Shown in pieces: positions 1-13,300 of a stretch of 64,000 nucleotides of DNA (positions are counted from its first letter, which is position 1; each line of letters opens with the position of its first letter). Under the pieces are notes generated by a model. That model was not told where the DNA came from. It worked only from the letters and a program-made list of their open reading frames with translations, and did not search any database. A program made the translations under genes and the position numbers. This DNA comes from Serinus canaria. Its lineage: Eukaryota > Chordata > Aves > Passeriformes > Fringillidae. The stretch is from NCBI RefSeq assembly GCF_022539315.1, contig NC_066323.1:6735719-6799718 (forward strand), written 5' to 3'.

Positions 1-1116
1 GGGTGCTGTTGTAAACTCAGGTCTGAAATAGAAAAAGTTCATCTATGAAATGAGGTTGAAATACAGCTGCAAACCCAAGTGGAATGACACGAAAGTTTAT
101 TAAAACTATTAAAATTAAATGAGTTTCTCAGACATAAACCAGTTCTTTACTGGCAAAAATAGCAGTATTTTTAAGAGGAATGGATAAGGGACCAGCCAAG
201 ACCCTTGAAGAAAGATGCCAAAACATGAGACTTCTGTGCCTACTGTAGCTTCCTAAAACCTTTGCACTGACAGCACCAGTCAGTGGGATGAAGCCAAAGT
301 AGAATAACACACTTAGCAATCAAGCAGAACCTGCATATTTTATTTTTACTCATATGAAATTATCTTGTCAACCCAGGACTTGTAAGTGATGAGGGTAAAA
401 CATAAGGCCTGTCTTCAAAATGACAAGCAGTGAGATAGCCTGAGTGGTTTGGTTCTCTAAATCATGTTTATGCCTTTAATGACTTTATTATGCATCTCAC
501 AGTCCAAAGGTACTTGTTTATTGTCCTCATGAAATCATGATGAAGGGCTGCCAAATCATGGTTTTTTTGTTATTTAAGATGGCCAAGATAAATCAAATGG
601 CTGTGCTGTCTCTTGGTTAGAACAACAACAGCTTTTGAACAAGGAGGTGCCACCTCCCAGTATTGTCAGAGAACTCATGTTGCACTGCAAATGATTCATT
701 CCTGGATTCTGTTGGGCTGGGATATGGGAAAACAGCAGGAAAAACACACACAGATAGAGCTGGATAAAGGCTCTGTATGGATGTGGAAGCAGCTGAAGGA
801 TGAGGGTGCAGGATGTGGGAATAGAAAGGCAGGAGACAGAGATGGAGGAAAGGGATGGGAGTTGAGGAGAAACATCCTTTTTAAGCTTTTTTTGGAATTT
901 TTTGGCTTTTTTAACTTCCAGGGATGGCGTAAAAGATAAATCCTTCAGTCATTAAATTAAATGTTCTCTGTAAGCTCCCCTCTCCTGCTATTAGAGACAT
1001 GTTCTTCCATCACAGAGAACAGGCTGGACTTCTACAGAACAAGGGGACACAGCAGAAACTACCAGTTCTAGGGCTCTCATTAGTATTTCCACTGTGAGGA
1101 TTTCCACTTCATTTAC
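1..1116 (-). other. PEX5L: PEX5L intron 12 (partial)
   Basis: AT-rich intronic sequence follows the exon 12 donor and runs off the left edge. No further TPR exon is recognisable, so the next exon lies beyond position 1. Confidence 0.85.
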
Positions 1117-1314
1117 CTTTCATCTGCTGTCTTAGACATCCTCCTTGTAAGTGCTGGGGACCCTTTTTTGCTTCTCACTATGTACTTGTATTTTGGATTT
1201 TGCTTTATCCAGTTTCTCAGGGCTTGATAGGCCTCTTGTTGATGGCCAGTGTTGGTATAACTCACTGCCAGGGCCATCAGAGCTTTCAGGTTGTTTGGCT
1301 GCAGTTCCAAGCAC
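1117..1314 (-). CDS. PEX5L: PEX5L exon 12, second and third TPR repeats
   Basis: The 198-nt exon follows GCCTAG, completes the split Arg codon and encodes 65 residues before donor GTAAAT. It reads CLELQPNNLKALMALAVSYT, NTGHQQEAYQALRNWIKQNP, KYKYIVRSKKGSPALTRRMS, then KTADE. The first part closes one TPR and contains the next (LKALMALAVSYTNTGHQQEA); the basic tail KSKKGSP..TRRMS is the PEX5L linker after the third TPR. The end (KTADE) differs from the mammalian KSPVDS. The next exon, with the remaining TPRs, lies left of the window. Reading through the donor meets TAA at once, so the exon cannot extend. Confidence 0.97.
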
Positions 1315-4300
1315 CTAGGCAGAAAATAAAAAATATATTGAGCTATTTCTGCAGCCAAGCACAATGCTTGAATTGTTCCAAAGTAATCCATGTGAAGAAA
1401 ATCACAATCATCACTGTTGCTCTTTTGAAAACTGGGGATGAGCAAGCTCCTAAATCAGGCAGCTCCTTGGGTTTCTATCCAGGTAAGCTAATAAGGGACA
1501 TATAAACAAGTCTGAGTGTCCTTTGGTGAAATAACTTCTTGGTTATCAGTGCTGATGCAATTGAACTTTGCTTCAAATGGAAACATAAAAACCCATTCCA
1601 GAAAGATAATAATGCTGATATTTTGGAGCTCACATTTTATGTACAAGATTTCTGTGATCTTCACATCTCCATCAACCTAAAAGTGTTGGCAGTTTAGCAT
1701 TCAGCAGCTGAAGGGAGCTCAGCCCAATTAAGAAAACCTCTTCATTAGAGGACAGACTACAGAAAATATGCCAAGTGGCTGGAATGTGAAAAAGGCACTT
1801 CATTTGCATCATGCCTAACTCGTATTTATTAGGCAATGTAACTTTTCTTTTGTGCATGTATGTAAATTACTCCATGAAATATTTCACTTATTTGATAAAA
1901 CAGAACTATTAACCATTGGTCATCCCTCTGAAGTCACTGGGAGTTTCTATAGCTGTGTCAGTGCTCTACTTTGCTAACTAAATGCTTCTCATTCGAAGGT
2001 AGGAATGACATTAAACATGCCCAGGTCTCCATTACCCAACACTCATCAGACCCCAGGTTTAGGATTGATTTCCCTCTACCTTTGGAGGGCCACGATGGCT
2101 GCCTGCTCATTTTCATTTTCTGCCTGTGTGATACCCAGGAACTGCCAGGCCTGCAAAAATAATAATACTTTAGTTTGTAACATCTATCCAACTGCAAACA
2201 ATATAACTGTTAAACACAGGGGTGAGGAAAAGCAGCAGATATGACCAGCACTATGGGTATTCTGTCAGTGTATAATCTCATGCTGATTTCTTAAATTTGA
2301 GATAATGTACATTTTAAATTTTGCTAATATTTTATGGAAAATAGAGAAGAAGAATTATTTAGCTGTATATTATATATAGGAGGTCATTATATATATATTA
2401 TATGTATATTATATATTAGGGGTTTCTAGGGAGCTTGGGATTCTCTGATCTTTTGAAGTATGCTGTTTAATTTCATGTAGGAGGAGATTCAAAGAGCCCT
2501 AGATACAGCATAAATATTTTTAACATTTCACAAAAAACAGACTTTAAATATAAACCAGTCGAAAACAGCAACATTGAAGAAATTTATATAACTTTAAAAA
2601 TTTTCCCACAGTCTTGTTAAATCAAAAATATTCCTCTTTTGATAGCAGTGTTTACAAGAAAGATTGAAAAAACCAGGATGTGAGGGGAAGGTTTGAAATA
2701 CTTCAAACAACAATATTTCAAAACCAGATTCTCATCCTGTGGAGAACTCATTGTTATCTATTTAAAGGCACACACTAATTCATAACCTTTGGAATCCAGT
2801 GTTTCAGTCTGTCATGCCTGGCACAGGTTTGAGCCCAGAAACCATTCCCTCATTCCATGCTGCAGGGAGCTCCCTTTCCCTTTGCCAGGAGAAGGCACAG
2901 CAGTGAATACCTCAGCATCGTTGGGCTCTTGGAGAATTGCAGCCTCCAGGTATAAGATTGTAACAGGCAGGTCACCTTCTTTCATTTTTTTCAGTCCTTC
3001 CTCAAAAGCACCAGGCCAGTCTTTGAAGGGATTGTCAGTGTGGAAATAATAACCCTGGAGCAGAGAGATAATGGACCTGTGGTGAATGACAAGTTGCAGG
3101 GAACGACAAGTCTAAAAATGCAGTGACTCACTGTTTTCCAAATGTGTAAACAACCTTTGCTCTGTGGAAATGGCACGAGCTCCCCCCATGGAATTTCAAT
3201 GACAAAAAGGGTAAAAAGTCACATCACCAGGCATTTAAGTTTCTGCTCTTTATTTTTAATTTAGCTCTGAAGTTGTACCTACTGGTGCTTGTGCTGGGCT
3301 CTCCATCACAGGTAATGTCAACAACTCACAGTGCCAAAGAACAGAGCTGAACCTCTGAGCCCAGGACATCCAAAGTGGTGGTAAAGAACACACCAAGCAG
3401 CTGAATCCCTGCAGTGCTCATAACCTCACAGCTGCTCAGCTAAAATCCTGAAATCCTCAATTAACCTTCCAGAGACACAACAATGCTGAAAGCACCTGAG
3501 TTTATTTTAGTATTCCTTTAAGTTTTGCCTTTTTCTCTTGTCTCTGCAGTGCAAAGGGTGAGTGGTAATATCAGCGACATAATAGAAATCAAATTAAATA
3601 TGGAGTGGAAGGAATGAAGAAAGGAGAAGGAATCTCCATAATTTCTGTCCTCAAAAGTGTTTGAATGTGCCAGCCCAGGTATTTTTATTTGGTGCTTTTC
3701 CTTAAGTGCCAGTCTTCAAAAGTGCCCATAAATCCAGCAGTTGCTTTGTGATCTTTTCAGCTGAATTTAGGCTGTGTGCAAGCCTAAACATATTTTCACT
3801 CTGGCAAGGTCTTCTAAATCTGCCCCACCCACAGGCAATTAAAGAGGATGAGCTCTTTGGGGTACAATTATCTTCCATGTTCAAAGAGTTTCCTTGGGTT
3901 CCCTGGAAGAGCTGAGGCTCATCTCAAAGCTGCACAGGGGGGATGTATTGCAATAAAAACCTGGTGTTACCTTCTCGATGGTTGAGATGGTGACTTGCCC
4001 TGGTGCTTCCTGGTTCTCTGAAATCCAGTTTCTGCGAGCCATTTCTTCCCACTCTGCTTGCATTTTATCCCAAAACTCTGTGTCAGACTAGAGGAAAAGG
4101 AAGAAAAGAGAAAATGAACAAAAAAAAACTTTAAAATAAAGTTGTTGTTGTTTTTTTTTTTTAAAAAAAAAAGACTTGAATTTCTTTCCACCAGTGGTCT
4201 GAGTGTCAATTTTGCTGAGCAGTATTAGTTCTGTTAATAATCACATGGACTGAAATGCTACAGCTCCTGTTTGGAACTCCATATAATTAAATCTCATCTC

Positions 4301-7300
4301 TTATACTGGAATGCATTTTGTCAGCAGAGTACTCTTTATCTCAGAGGCACTGTGTGTCCTGTTTGAAGCAGGATTTGCAGCAGCTTACACTGCATCTTAT
4401 TGATGCTAACAGCAAATGGTTACATAAAATTTGAAGGTAATCAATGCTGCAAGTCCCTGGACAAAGAAAAGAAAGAAAAAAAAAAAAGAAAAATCAACGA
4501 AGTGCATATGCAAAAGAATAACAATAGATAAAACAGTTTGAAAGAGAGCAAGAATTGCATACTTTGGTATATTCAGCATAATTTTCAGCTGTGAGAAAGA
4601 GAAATGCCAAGCTTAGACAGAGGGTGTTTGTGCAAGGGATGTAATACAAATTGGGCTTTTTGACATAGTGGAGAAATCTTAATAGTGCATTGTATACTCT
4701 GCTGTGAGAGGAATCTACAAGAGATTATAGAATCATACCGTAAGATTAATATTCAGCTCAAAGATGAGGGGGAAATGCTCATACAAGGGAAGGAGAAATT
4801 ATGAAAAACAGATGAGATTTAGGACAAGGAATGAGATTAGCAACGACCAGAAGGAGGGAACAACTGTGGCTACTAGAAAACGATGCCAAGAAACAGAAAT
4901 AGAATTATAGAAGGGGAGAAGCCAAATTAAGGTGCTACTTTTTCAGCCTCCACACACTAGTCATGGGACTCTGAGAAGGAGATTCACGGCAGAGTATTTG
5001 CAGAGCACTGCCTTTCCAAAATTCTCCAGTTCCTACAAGGACATGGCCAGTGTTTCAGTGAGCTGACAGCCCTGGGGGCACAGTTTCTCAGCTTGTTTAT
5101 ATCAAAGACAACAACACAAATAAATCTATTGAGATTTCGACAGAACCATTTGAGAGCAAGGTGCTAATCAAAATTAATTAAAGGCTTTATGAGCTGGTCC
5201 AGATAGTTTTGTGTGAGTCTTTGTGGACAGCTGCCAGCTTTGGTGCAGCTCCACAGCCAGGCATGATTGGAAAAATAGAGCTTAAAATGTGATTGCATGG
5301 CTTGCTGCAAACCTCCTTAGGTGCTGGGCAAAAGGAAAGCATACTGTCCTCTATTCAGGAGGAAATTCAGGGTTGTCTGAATCATGCAATTATTGGATCT
5401 GTGAAGGTATCTTCACAGAATGTTCCTCTGTGGAAAAGGAAATAAATTGGGAGTCATTGACTCTTGGAGAGGAGATTTCATTCCAGGTAATAGCAGTGAA
5501 CTGCCCCTGACCACTCTGTTACACCACTTCTGAATTTGCTCTCATTCTAGACTTGAAGAAAATCCTCTCAAGAGTCGTGAGATAGCACTGAAATGTCCAT
5601 TTAGGGTTTGAAAAGGCTGAGACCATGAATCAGATCACTCCCTCTTTAACTCATAGCAATCATGACCAGACACAATAGAACCCCCCAAAAGATCCTGTTC
5701 AACAGAGGCCTCCATCAACCTGAGATTTGTGCTTCTCATTCAGCACAGATCTGCCCAGCACTGAAATAAAAATTATGCAATCATGTTTTAACTAGCAGTA
5801 AATTTGAGATCCAACATACGGTAAAAATGTGGGAATTTCCCTTTTCTTCAGATTAAAACTAATGCAGCTACTGAAAACTAATTAGTAATGGTCCTATTTA
5901 GCCAGATTAATGTATAGAAATAATCATATATATATATATAATATTTATATATATTTAGAATTTTTGCTTTCATTTTTCCCACAAAAATTCCTTATGAATC
6001 AATGGTGTGGAAATATCAAAACAAATTTCTGCAGATAGTAAGTAAGTGGATTTAGGTCTTAAATTCAAATTCTGCTGTTTAATTATATATTTATAATTCT
6101 CACAGAAGTTCACTGTTTTTGTACTCTATGTAAAAATCCAGTGAATTTCTGTGCCCTCAAGTAGCCACCCTGAATTTCCATGTACAGTCAAAGGAGGGGG
6201 GAAATGCAATGAGAGCAGCTTTGCTAGAGTCTCTCTCAGCTCATCCTGCACTCCTTGGACCCAGGACCCAGAGTCACTTTGCAGTGATCAGGGGGGTTTG
6301 GGCCAGGCTGCAGAACTCTGAGGGTGCTCAGCACGAGGGGGTTCTGACCCTGCCACAGCAAAGCTGCCCTGAGCACCTGGACCAGGCTCTGCCCCACTGC
6401 TGCTACCAATGTCAAAGGCAGAGCAGTTCAGTGTCCTAGAGGAAGAGAATTGTAAATATTACACACATTTAAATATTGGACATATTACAGTCTTTGCTGG
6501 AGGCCTAAGTCTATTTCAGCTGCCATTAGTAGCAATTTTTTCACTGACTTCAGTGGCAGAAGGGTTAAATTATTATTGAGCCTTTCTGAAAACCTGGCTT
6601 TGGATCAAGGCTCCTGAGTCTAATTTTAGCTCTACTTGCTACACCACCAGTGCCAATTAACCTCATTTCAATGTTTTTGCCACCTTAAGGCTGGCAAAGT
6701 ACTTTGGATAAACCAAGAGTTTTCAGCCCAGCTGAACACATTTAACACATTCTCAGATCATCTGCAGCAGTTAAGAGGAATGACAACTAGGAAAAATGTT
6801 CATACCATCTGACTTCTTCCAGGCAGAAAATTCTGCATTTTGTCAAAGAGGCTATTTTTACTCTTAGTATTTAAAAATATGCTGAAGCAGTTAAACAAAT
6901 GGGAGGCAAAATATTCCCAGGCTCTTTATTTCCTATGATCCAATGAAAGGGGGCAGGGGAAGTATTTATAAATTTACCTATTGTCATAATTTCTAGAATT
7001 TTTCCTGTCCTGTATTGCCAAAAATTAATTTGAAACATTCCTCACTGACCAATGCAGGAGCAAGGCTCTGTCATTGTTCTCTGAATCACTGCATTACCAT
7101 ACTCTTTGCTGTGAAAAACACAGTAAATCAAACTTGTGGGCTTAACTGGGTAAGATTTCCTTAGCTGATATCTTCTTGAAACAAAATCTGAAAATTTTAC
7201 TGAGGTTTAAAGGTAAAAAATGTTTATCAAGGCTAAGATTCCCACTGTGTTTTGAAAGAGTATCAAATGAAATGCATCTGAATGACTCAAGTTCCTGGTT

Positions 7301-10300
7301 CCTAATTTAACATATGGTTTGGCCAGTTTTAGGCCCATCCAAAGAAATGTCTAAATAGTGAGACAGGAATATTGTAGGTACACAAAGGATCCAACAGTAC
7401 TCATGGGAACCACAAAGCTGATGGTCCTGGAATACTTTTTTCCTAGGATAGAACAAATTAATCCCATCTTTTTCCTCCTATTGTCACATAATTTAGCAGT
7501 AATGTGCTCTGATGCTTCAAAGCAGTACATTATACAGCAGATGGTTCATGTGACATTGTGTTGTAAATAAAATGATGCTGGGAAGGACAGCTCAAAATTT
7601 CTTATGCATAAGCTCACAAAACAGTGTGGCATCTGCAGTTTAATCAGAGAAATGTGGAAGAAGAAAATAGCAAAACAGCTTTTTTTCCATCTCTGAGACT
7701 TTTCATTTGGAAGTTTTTGCACCTTCTTGCTTTTATTTTTATTTATTAACTCACCACCAGTAGGATGGTGGTTGATAATACAATTGTTTTACTGTAATAG
7801 AAGTACAGGATGGATCTAAATCCCAATCCTGGCATTTTTAAAAATTCAAACGTAAATACTTTTGGTGAAACAGAGCTAACTATCAGAAAGGTTGTGTTAA
7901 AACATAGTTCTCATAGTCTTAGAAAATACTGAGACAAAAAATCAAGAGGCAAAAATTAAATCCAATTTCCAAAATAACAGAAAAGGTAGCAAGGTCTGCA
8001 AGAACCCAAACTCTGCAAGGGAATCTGCACCCTCTCTAGTACAAAAGCTGTTTTACTCACCACTTATTCTTAAAAGATTCCCCAATGGCATAGACATCTT
8101 TAAACCTTCTTAAGAAAGAATTACTTCACAAATCTTCATTAATCTCAAAGTTTGACATCTTAAAACCATTCCCAAAGCACTGAGGTGAATACTGGGTGGA
8201 GGATAAAGTTTGGTGTCTTCATTTACTGAATTGTTAATTAATTCCTTTCGAACTAGGCCAGCAAGAACCTCAGATTTACTTCCTTTTCTTGATCAGTTTT
8301 CTGGCTAATCTTCCCCCTTGGAGCTTTCCCAATCGAAGAACATTACACAGAAACATCCAAAGCCTAAAAAAATGAATTTTTGACCTGTATCCATTCTCTG
8401 CCTAAGAAAGCACTAATCTTTTTGAGATGGGCTCCAATTTATTTCAATCACTCCAGCTTTCTTACTAGTTCATTTTAGCTAGGATGAAAATTCAGCTCTT
8501 TTCATATGGAAATGGAAATAACTGCACTGTAAGTTCTTGAGGAATCCTTTCCTTTACATTTTAACTACCTGGCCCAAGGTTCTATTTTAAGCAGAAAGAA
8601 TAACTTAAGGCTGCCAGCTACAGTTGGGGAAACATTTAATTTGATTCTTTTTAATAGCCATTTTTGAGAGTATTTTAAAGCATTTTAACAACCTGTCTCT
8701 CTTGCCTCAGAATGACCTTTTAGTCTGTAGTGTTTTGGGTTTTTTTTACAATATATTCTCCTCCTCACTTTACTCTGCACAGTAATTCAATAATGTCTTG
8801 TAATCTGTTGTTGGACTCAAGTCACTTTTCTTACTGCTGAGTGTCTGGAAACTCCCCATCACACAAATTTCTGGCAATTGCAGGAGTTCTGTCATCATTT
8901 GCTTAACCAGCAGCACTGAGATGTTCAACATGAGATTCCCTGTGCTGCCTTCCCAGGTCTCAGTCCAGCACATCCCACCCTGAGGATCAGCAAGTAGGAA
9001 CATCTAAAGCATTTCCAGCAGTGGCAATTTAAAAGCAGCTCCCTCCTTTCCTGCCAGGAGCAAATGTGTGTGTGATGTGTGACACCAGAAACATCTCCTG
9101 TGCCTCACCAGCAGCTGTTGATGAAGAATTTATTTGATCTGGAAAGAAAAAATGCCTTCTGTGCTTGGTTTATGAAAGAGCTAATTGACTGATTTTGTCC
9201 ATTTTAGCCTTGTGTGATGAGACCAGATTTTTTGTTTGTGCAATAAAATCCCCCCCAAAAAACATGGTAGAAACTCTGCATTTTACCATAGCATATAATG
9301 AAAGAAACTCCTACAAATCAGATTAATTACTTCAACAAGAAATTCTCTTTCTAGCTAGAAGCCAGTATCAGACTTAGCCATAGTTTTGTTTCTCATCAGC
9401 CAATATTTATCTAGAAAAGTTCAACTGTCAACACTGGAATTAGAATGGTCTATAACTTGAGTTAGAAGAGTATTAAAATACATGACTAAAATTTAAATCT
9501 AAACTCAAACATCCCCAAAGTGTTCTAGATGGTTTGGAGACTAATGAGCCTGCAGTGCTAAAAATGCTAAAAATAACCAGTTTTGAGGAACTAGTTTCAC
9601 AGCTTCATCCTCTGCACCCTAAGAACTCATTTCAGTGGCTGTTACATAATTTAGCCTGAAATTCTGTCCTTGCTGGAATGGAGCTGTCTTGGCTCTTTGT
9701 GGGGATGGGATTTTGAAGGGCTGCCCATTGAATCCCTTGGAAGAAAATGAAGCTCCAGATCAATGCTTATATCTAATTTTTCATGGAGTTCTGCTGAAAA
9801 ACCTGTGTTCTACTTTGTGTCTAGGCAGGATCAGTTTGGACCAGTGGTTTAGGACAACACTCAAGAGATGTTTTAGATGTTGGAAATGCAGAAGTCAGTA
9901 AAAAACCCCAGAAGTGCAATAGGAGAACTGTCCAAATGGCTCTATCTTCTCAAACCAAATAGATTTACCAGAAACCAGAATCCTCCTGTGCTAAGCATTC
10001 TGCCACTGGTTGTAAAAATGTGAAAATGGTGCATGGATGGTGCTTCTGCACAGCTCTGCTTTACAGCAGCTAATTGTGCTGTTCATCAGGGATTCTGAGC
10101 TCTGGTTTCACAGGGAGACTTGGTTTGTGTCTGGGTGTAAAGAACTGATGGCATACAATTCCCTCTTTTCCTTGTGGTTTGGAATTAGCTACATTTATGG
10201 GGCATTTACCCATTTGCTTTGGCAATAAAAATCCAGCTTAAAAACTTGGTTCTCTCTGATGTTTTTTTATAGCTAAGTGTTTTGGATTTCCTTTTTTTAA

Positions 10301-13300
10301 AGGGACAAACTGCTATTTTAAATTAATAGCTCCACAAATTGCATCTTTTCTCTGTTTTAAATAATCCAATTCCAACTCTCTCCTCTGCTTGTGCTGCGAG
10401 ATAAAAAAGAAATCTGTAGAACATCAGCTGAAAATGAAAACAGTAAATTAAATAATACCTCAACAGCTGCCTTTGCTCTTTCAAATTCCTCCTCCAAGGA
10501 GTGATTTCTGGAGAGAAGAGGTGTTCCCCAACGCTGCTCCTTACTTGACCGTGCCTAAAAAATCAAAGAATAAATCAGAAAGGGATGATAGACCCTCTGT
10601 CACACTTCTGAGCTATTTCCTTAATTGTCTAGAGCCCCAAATGGCCTTTTTCATGGGGAAAACTACTTCTTTCCCTGCATGGATTCCTCTGAATTCTCTT
10701 ACAATGTAGCAAAGACCATTCCTCATGGGAAGCAGAGTAATTTATATTTTCCAGATTTTTCATTTCACTCAAGATGTGTGAAAGAAAAAGAGACATGCAA
10801 GAAAAGGCAATGCAAGGGTTAGACTACAAAAGGAGAGAGCTGACTATTTTGTGTAAGACTTTTACCTTCCTTGTTTCTTCTGCACTATGACTGTGGCAAT
10901 GCTTTCCACTCACTATGAGACAGGAAGAATTTTTTTTTTTTCCCTGCACATTTTGTGGGGTTTTTTTTTAGGTTTTCTTTTGGGATCACATTGGAGAGCC
11001 AGGTTTGCCCTGGATACCACTGGAAGGGCAAATCCTTTTTACAGTCAGCATCTCTCTTACATACCATACCATTGGTCAATCCCACTGAAAGCACATAATA
11101 ACTTTTTCCCTGTTATTTTTCTAAAAGACAATTTTTTTGTTTGTTTGTTTGTTTTTTTTTTTTACAAAAAGCACTGTACAAAACCAAACAATATTTCAGG
11201 ATGGCAGAAAAAGCACAAAGTGGCCTAATCTTGCTAAACAAGGCTCTGACTGCTAATCCCTTCCCTAGTGTTTGTCAAGAGGTTAAACTCATTAGCCACT
11301 TGTGTGCCCATGCTTCCAATTGCATTAATTTCCCTGATTATATTTCTGATGACTGTACTTGTAATATTAAATTTCTGTGAACCACACTGCTAAAAGACTA
11401 ATTTTGATCACATCAGAATCATTGAGCTGTCTCTGCAAAAGTTGGAATGGGCTCTGCTGGGATGGAACATCTGACACTCAAATGTCATGTGTGATGTATG
11501 GTCAAACACATTTCTCTGTGGTTGTACACACATGGATTTTCTCCTAGAGAGATGACATCCATTTGTCAAACGAGCCCTGGGTTTTCTGTCTTGTTCCTGG
11601 GGCTTTGGTCTCTCAGTTAGAGAATGATGAGTGAAATGCACATTGAGTGGATGAAACACATAAGGTAAGGGATACAGCACAATTTCTGTGAGAAGCTCGT
11701 GGTGGTGGTAGGCACTGTGAGTGTTCTCCTGTGCTGGCCTCTGGACTCTGCTCTGATAAGAAACTCAGAATGTCCACACTGAGGATCTGTTGCTCTGCTT
11801 TCATATCTTCTACCTCTAGTCCATGTTTGGAAAACACTATTTTACTTTGGTGAGGCCAGGAAGAGATTTCAGGTTGTCATTGAAAACAAATCAAAACCCA
11901 GTCCTATATATAAACCAGTTCTTTTACTGAATAATAGAACTTAGGGCAGAAGAGATAACTGGTTCAGATAATTCATTTGTCAGTGTATCACATGATGGCC
12001 TTTGTCTCTCAATACCCATGGAAGCAAAATTATGTTCTTCAGAGAATAAATTGAGGTTGTCTGGAATAAATTTCTTTGAGGAAGCTGCTTGGGTTTAATC
12101 TAAAGTTATCAAGAGACCTTAATGTCATCACTTTGTTTGCAATTTGTTTAACTGCCCTCCTTTTTTCTCTTATTAGTTTTAATTTCAGTTTTTCTCTATT
12201 ACTTCTTTTTTTTTCATACTTTTTAATATTCCTTCTTTTCTCTGTAGAAAGATAGATACTGATGATTTTAATCAGGTTTTAATGATATAAAAGCATTAAA
12301 ATATTAAATATTTTCAATATGAAACACTCAGATTTTAACCTTTTGTTGTCACTTTTACTCTCCCTCTTAATTTTCTGTAGCCATCCGGACAACCAAGTGA
12401 ACCCTTTATTCCAGCACCTGCCTTGCTGCTTCTCTATGCAGAAATCAGGTGATCTCCTGTCTCCCACTAATTGTGTTTGCTTCCATAGACTCCTCTTCCC
12501 CCAGTACTGCACAGAGAACACTCCTGGTGTGTCAAACTGCCTTCCAGCACAGTGCTGTAAGCAGAGCCTGTGTTCTTGCTCTGCAATGTGTGATTTTCCA
12601 AGGGACTGTGTTGCAATATGTATTTATACAGTTGCCTTGATCACCACCTCCTTTTTACATATGCTTATTTTCTTTTTTTTTTTTATTCCACTGTTGCATC
12701 ATATGAAAATTCTCTGAGGAATTTGCTTGCATGTTTATTTTCAGATCAATAAAACTAAAGAAATTGTTTGTCTTTGGAATCCCAGATCAATCCCTGTGTG
12801 ATTACAATTCCTAGGAAATAACTACTGCTCCTGAGACCTCAGGTTGGCCAGTTTAAATCTGTTAAACAACTGCTTTATTCACATTGTGTCGTGCCAATTT
12901 TACAAGCAGAATATGACATATTAATTCAAAACTCCTGTAGAATATCACACATCAACATTTATCAACTCGACCTGTAATCCGATCAAGGAATTCAATTTGT
13001 TTTTCTTGACACAGGACTCTATTGATAGGCTCTAATTATGTTCCTGGCCTTTTCATTATTTATGACTTGGCTCCTGCAAACAGTTTGATTACTTCTGCTT
13101 TTTACCCATTTGTTTCCAGTGACTGCCACTCCTTGGGTCAAGGACAATGCTGTAAGTGAGAATGTTCAGACTGAGCTGGACTGCAGAAGGGCAGAGTGAG
13201 CTTCTAGGGGCAGCACAGAGGGGAAAGAAGACCTGAAGCACAGAGGTCCCCTCCTCTGGCACATGGCACTTTGTCCCCACATCATCCTCAGAGAAACAGA

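Larger units (their letters stand above)
4088..10458 (-). other. PEX5L: PEX5L intron 8
   Basis: A 6.4-kb AT-rich intron. It contains a T/A homopolymer tract near 4140-4172, an A-rich tract near 4467-4493, and an AT microsatellite at 5926-5956. A moderately GC-rich patch lies at about 6205-6435. No additional PEX5L exon is recognised. Confidence 0.9.

Noticed and set aside
4728..4745. TATAGAATCATA resembling a CR1 end
   Set aside because: Only about 12 bases match and no other CR1 block follows on either side.
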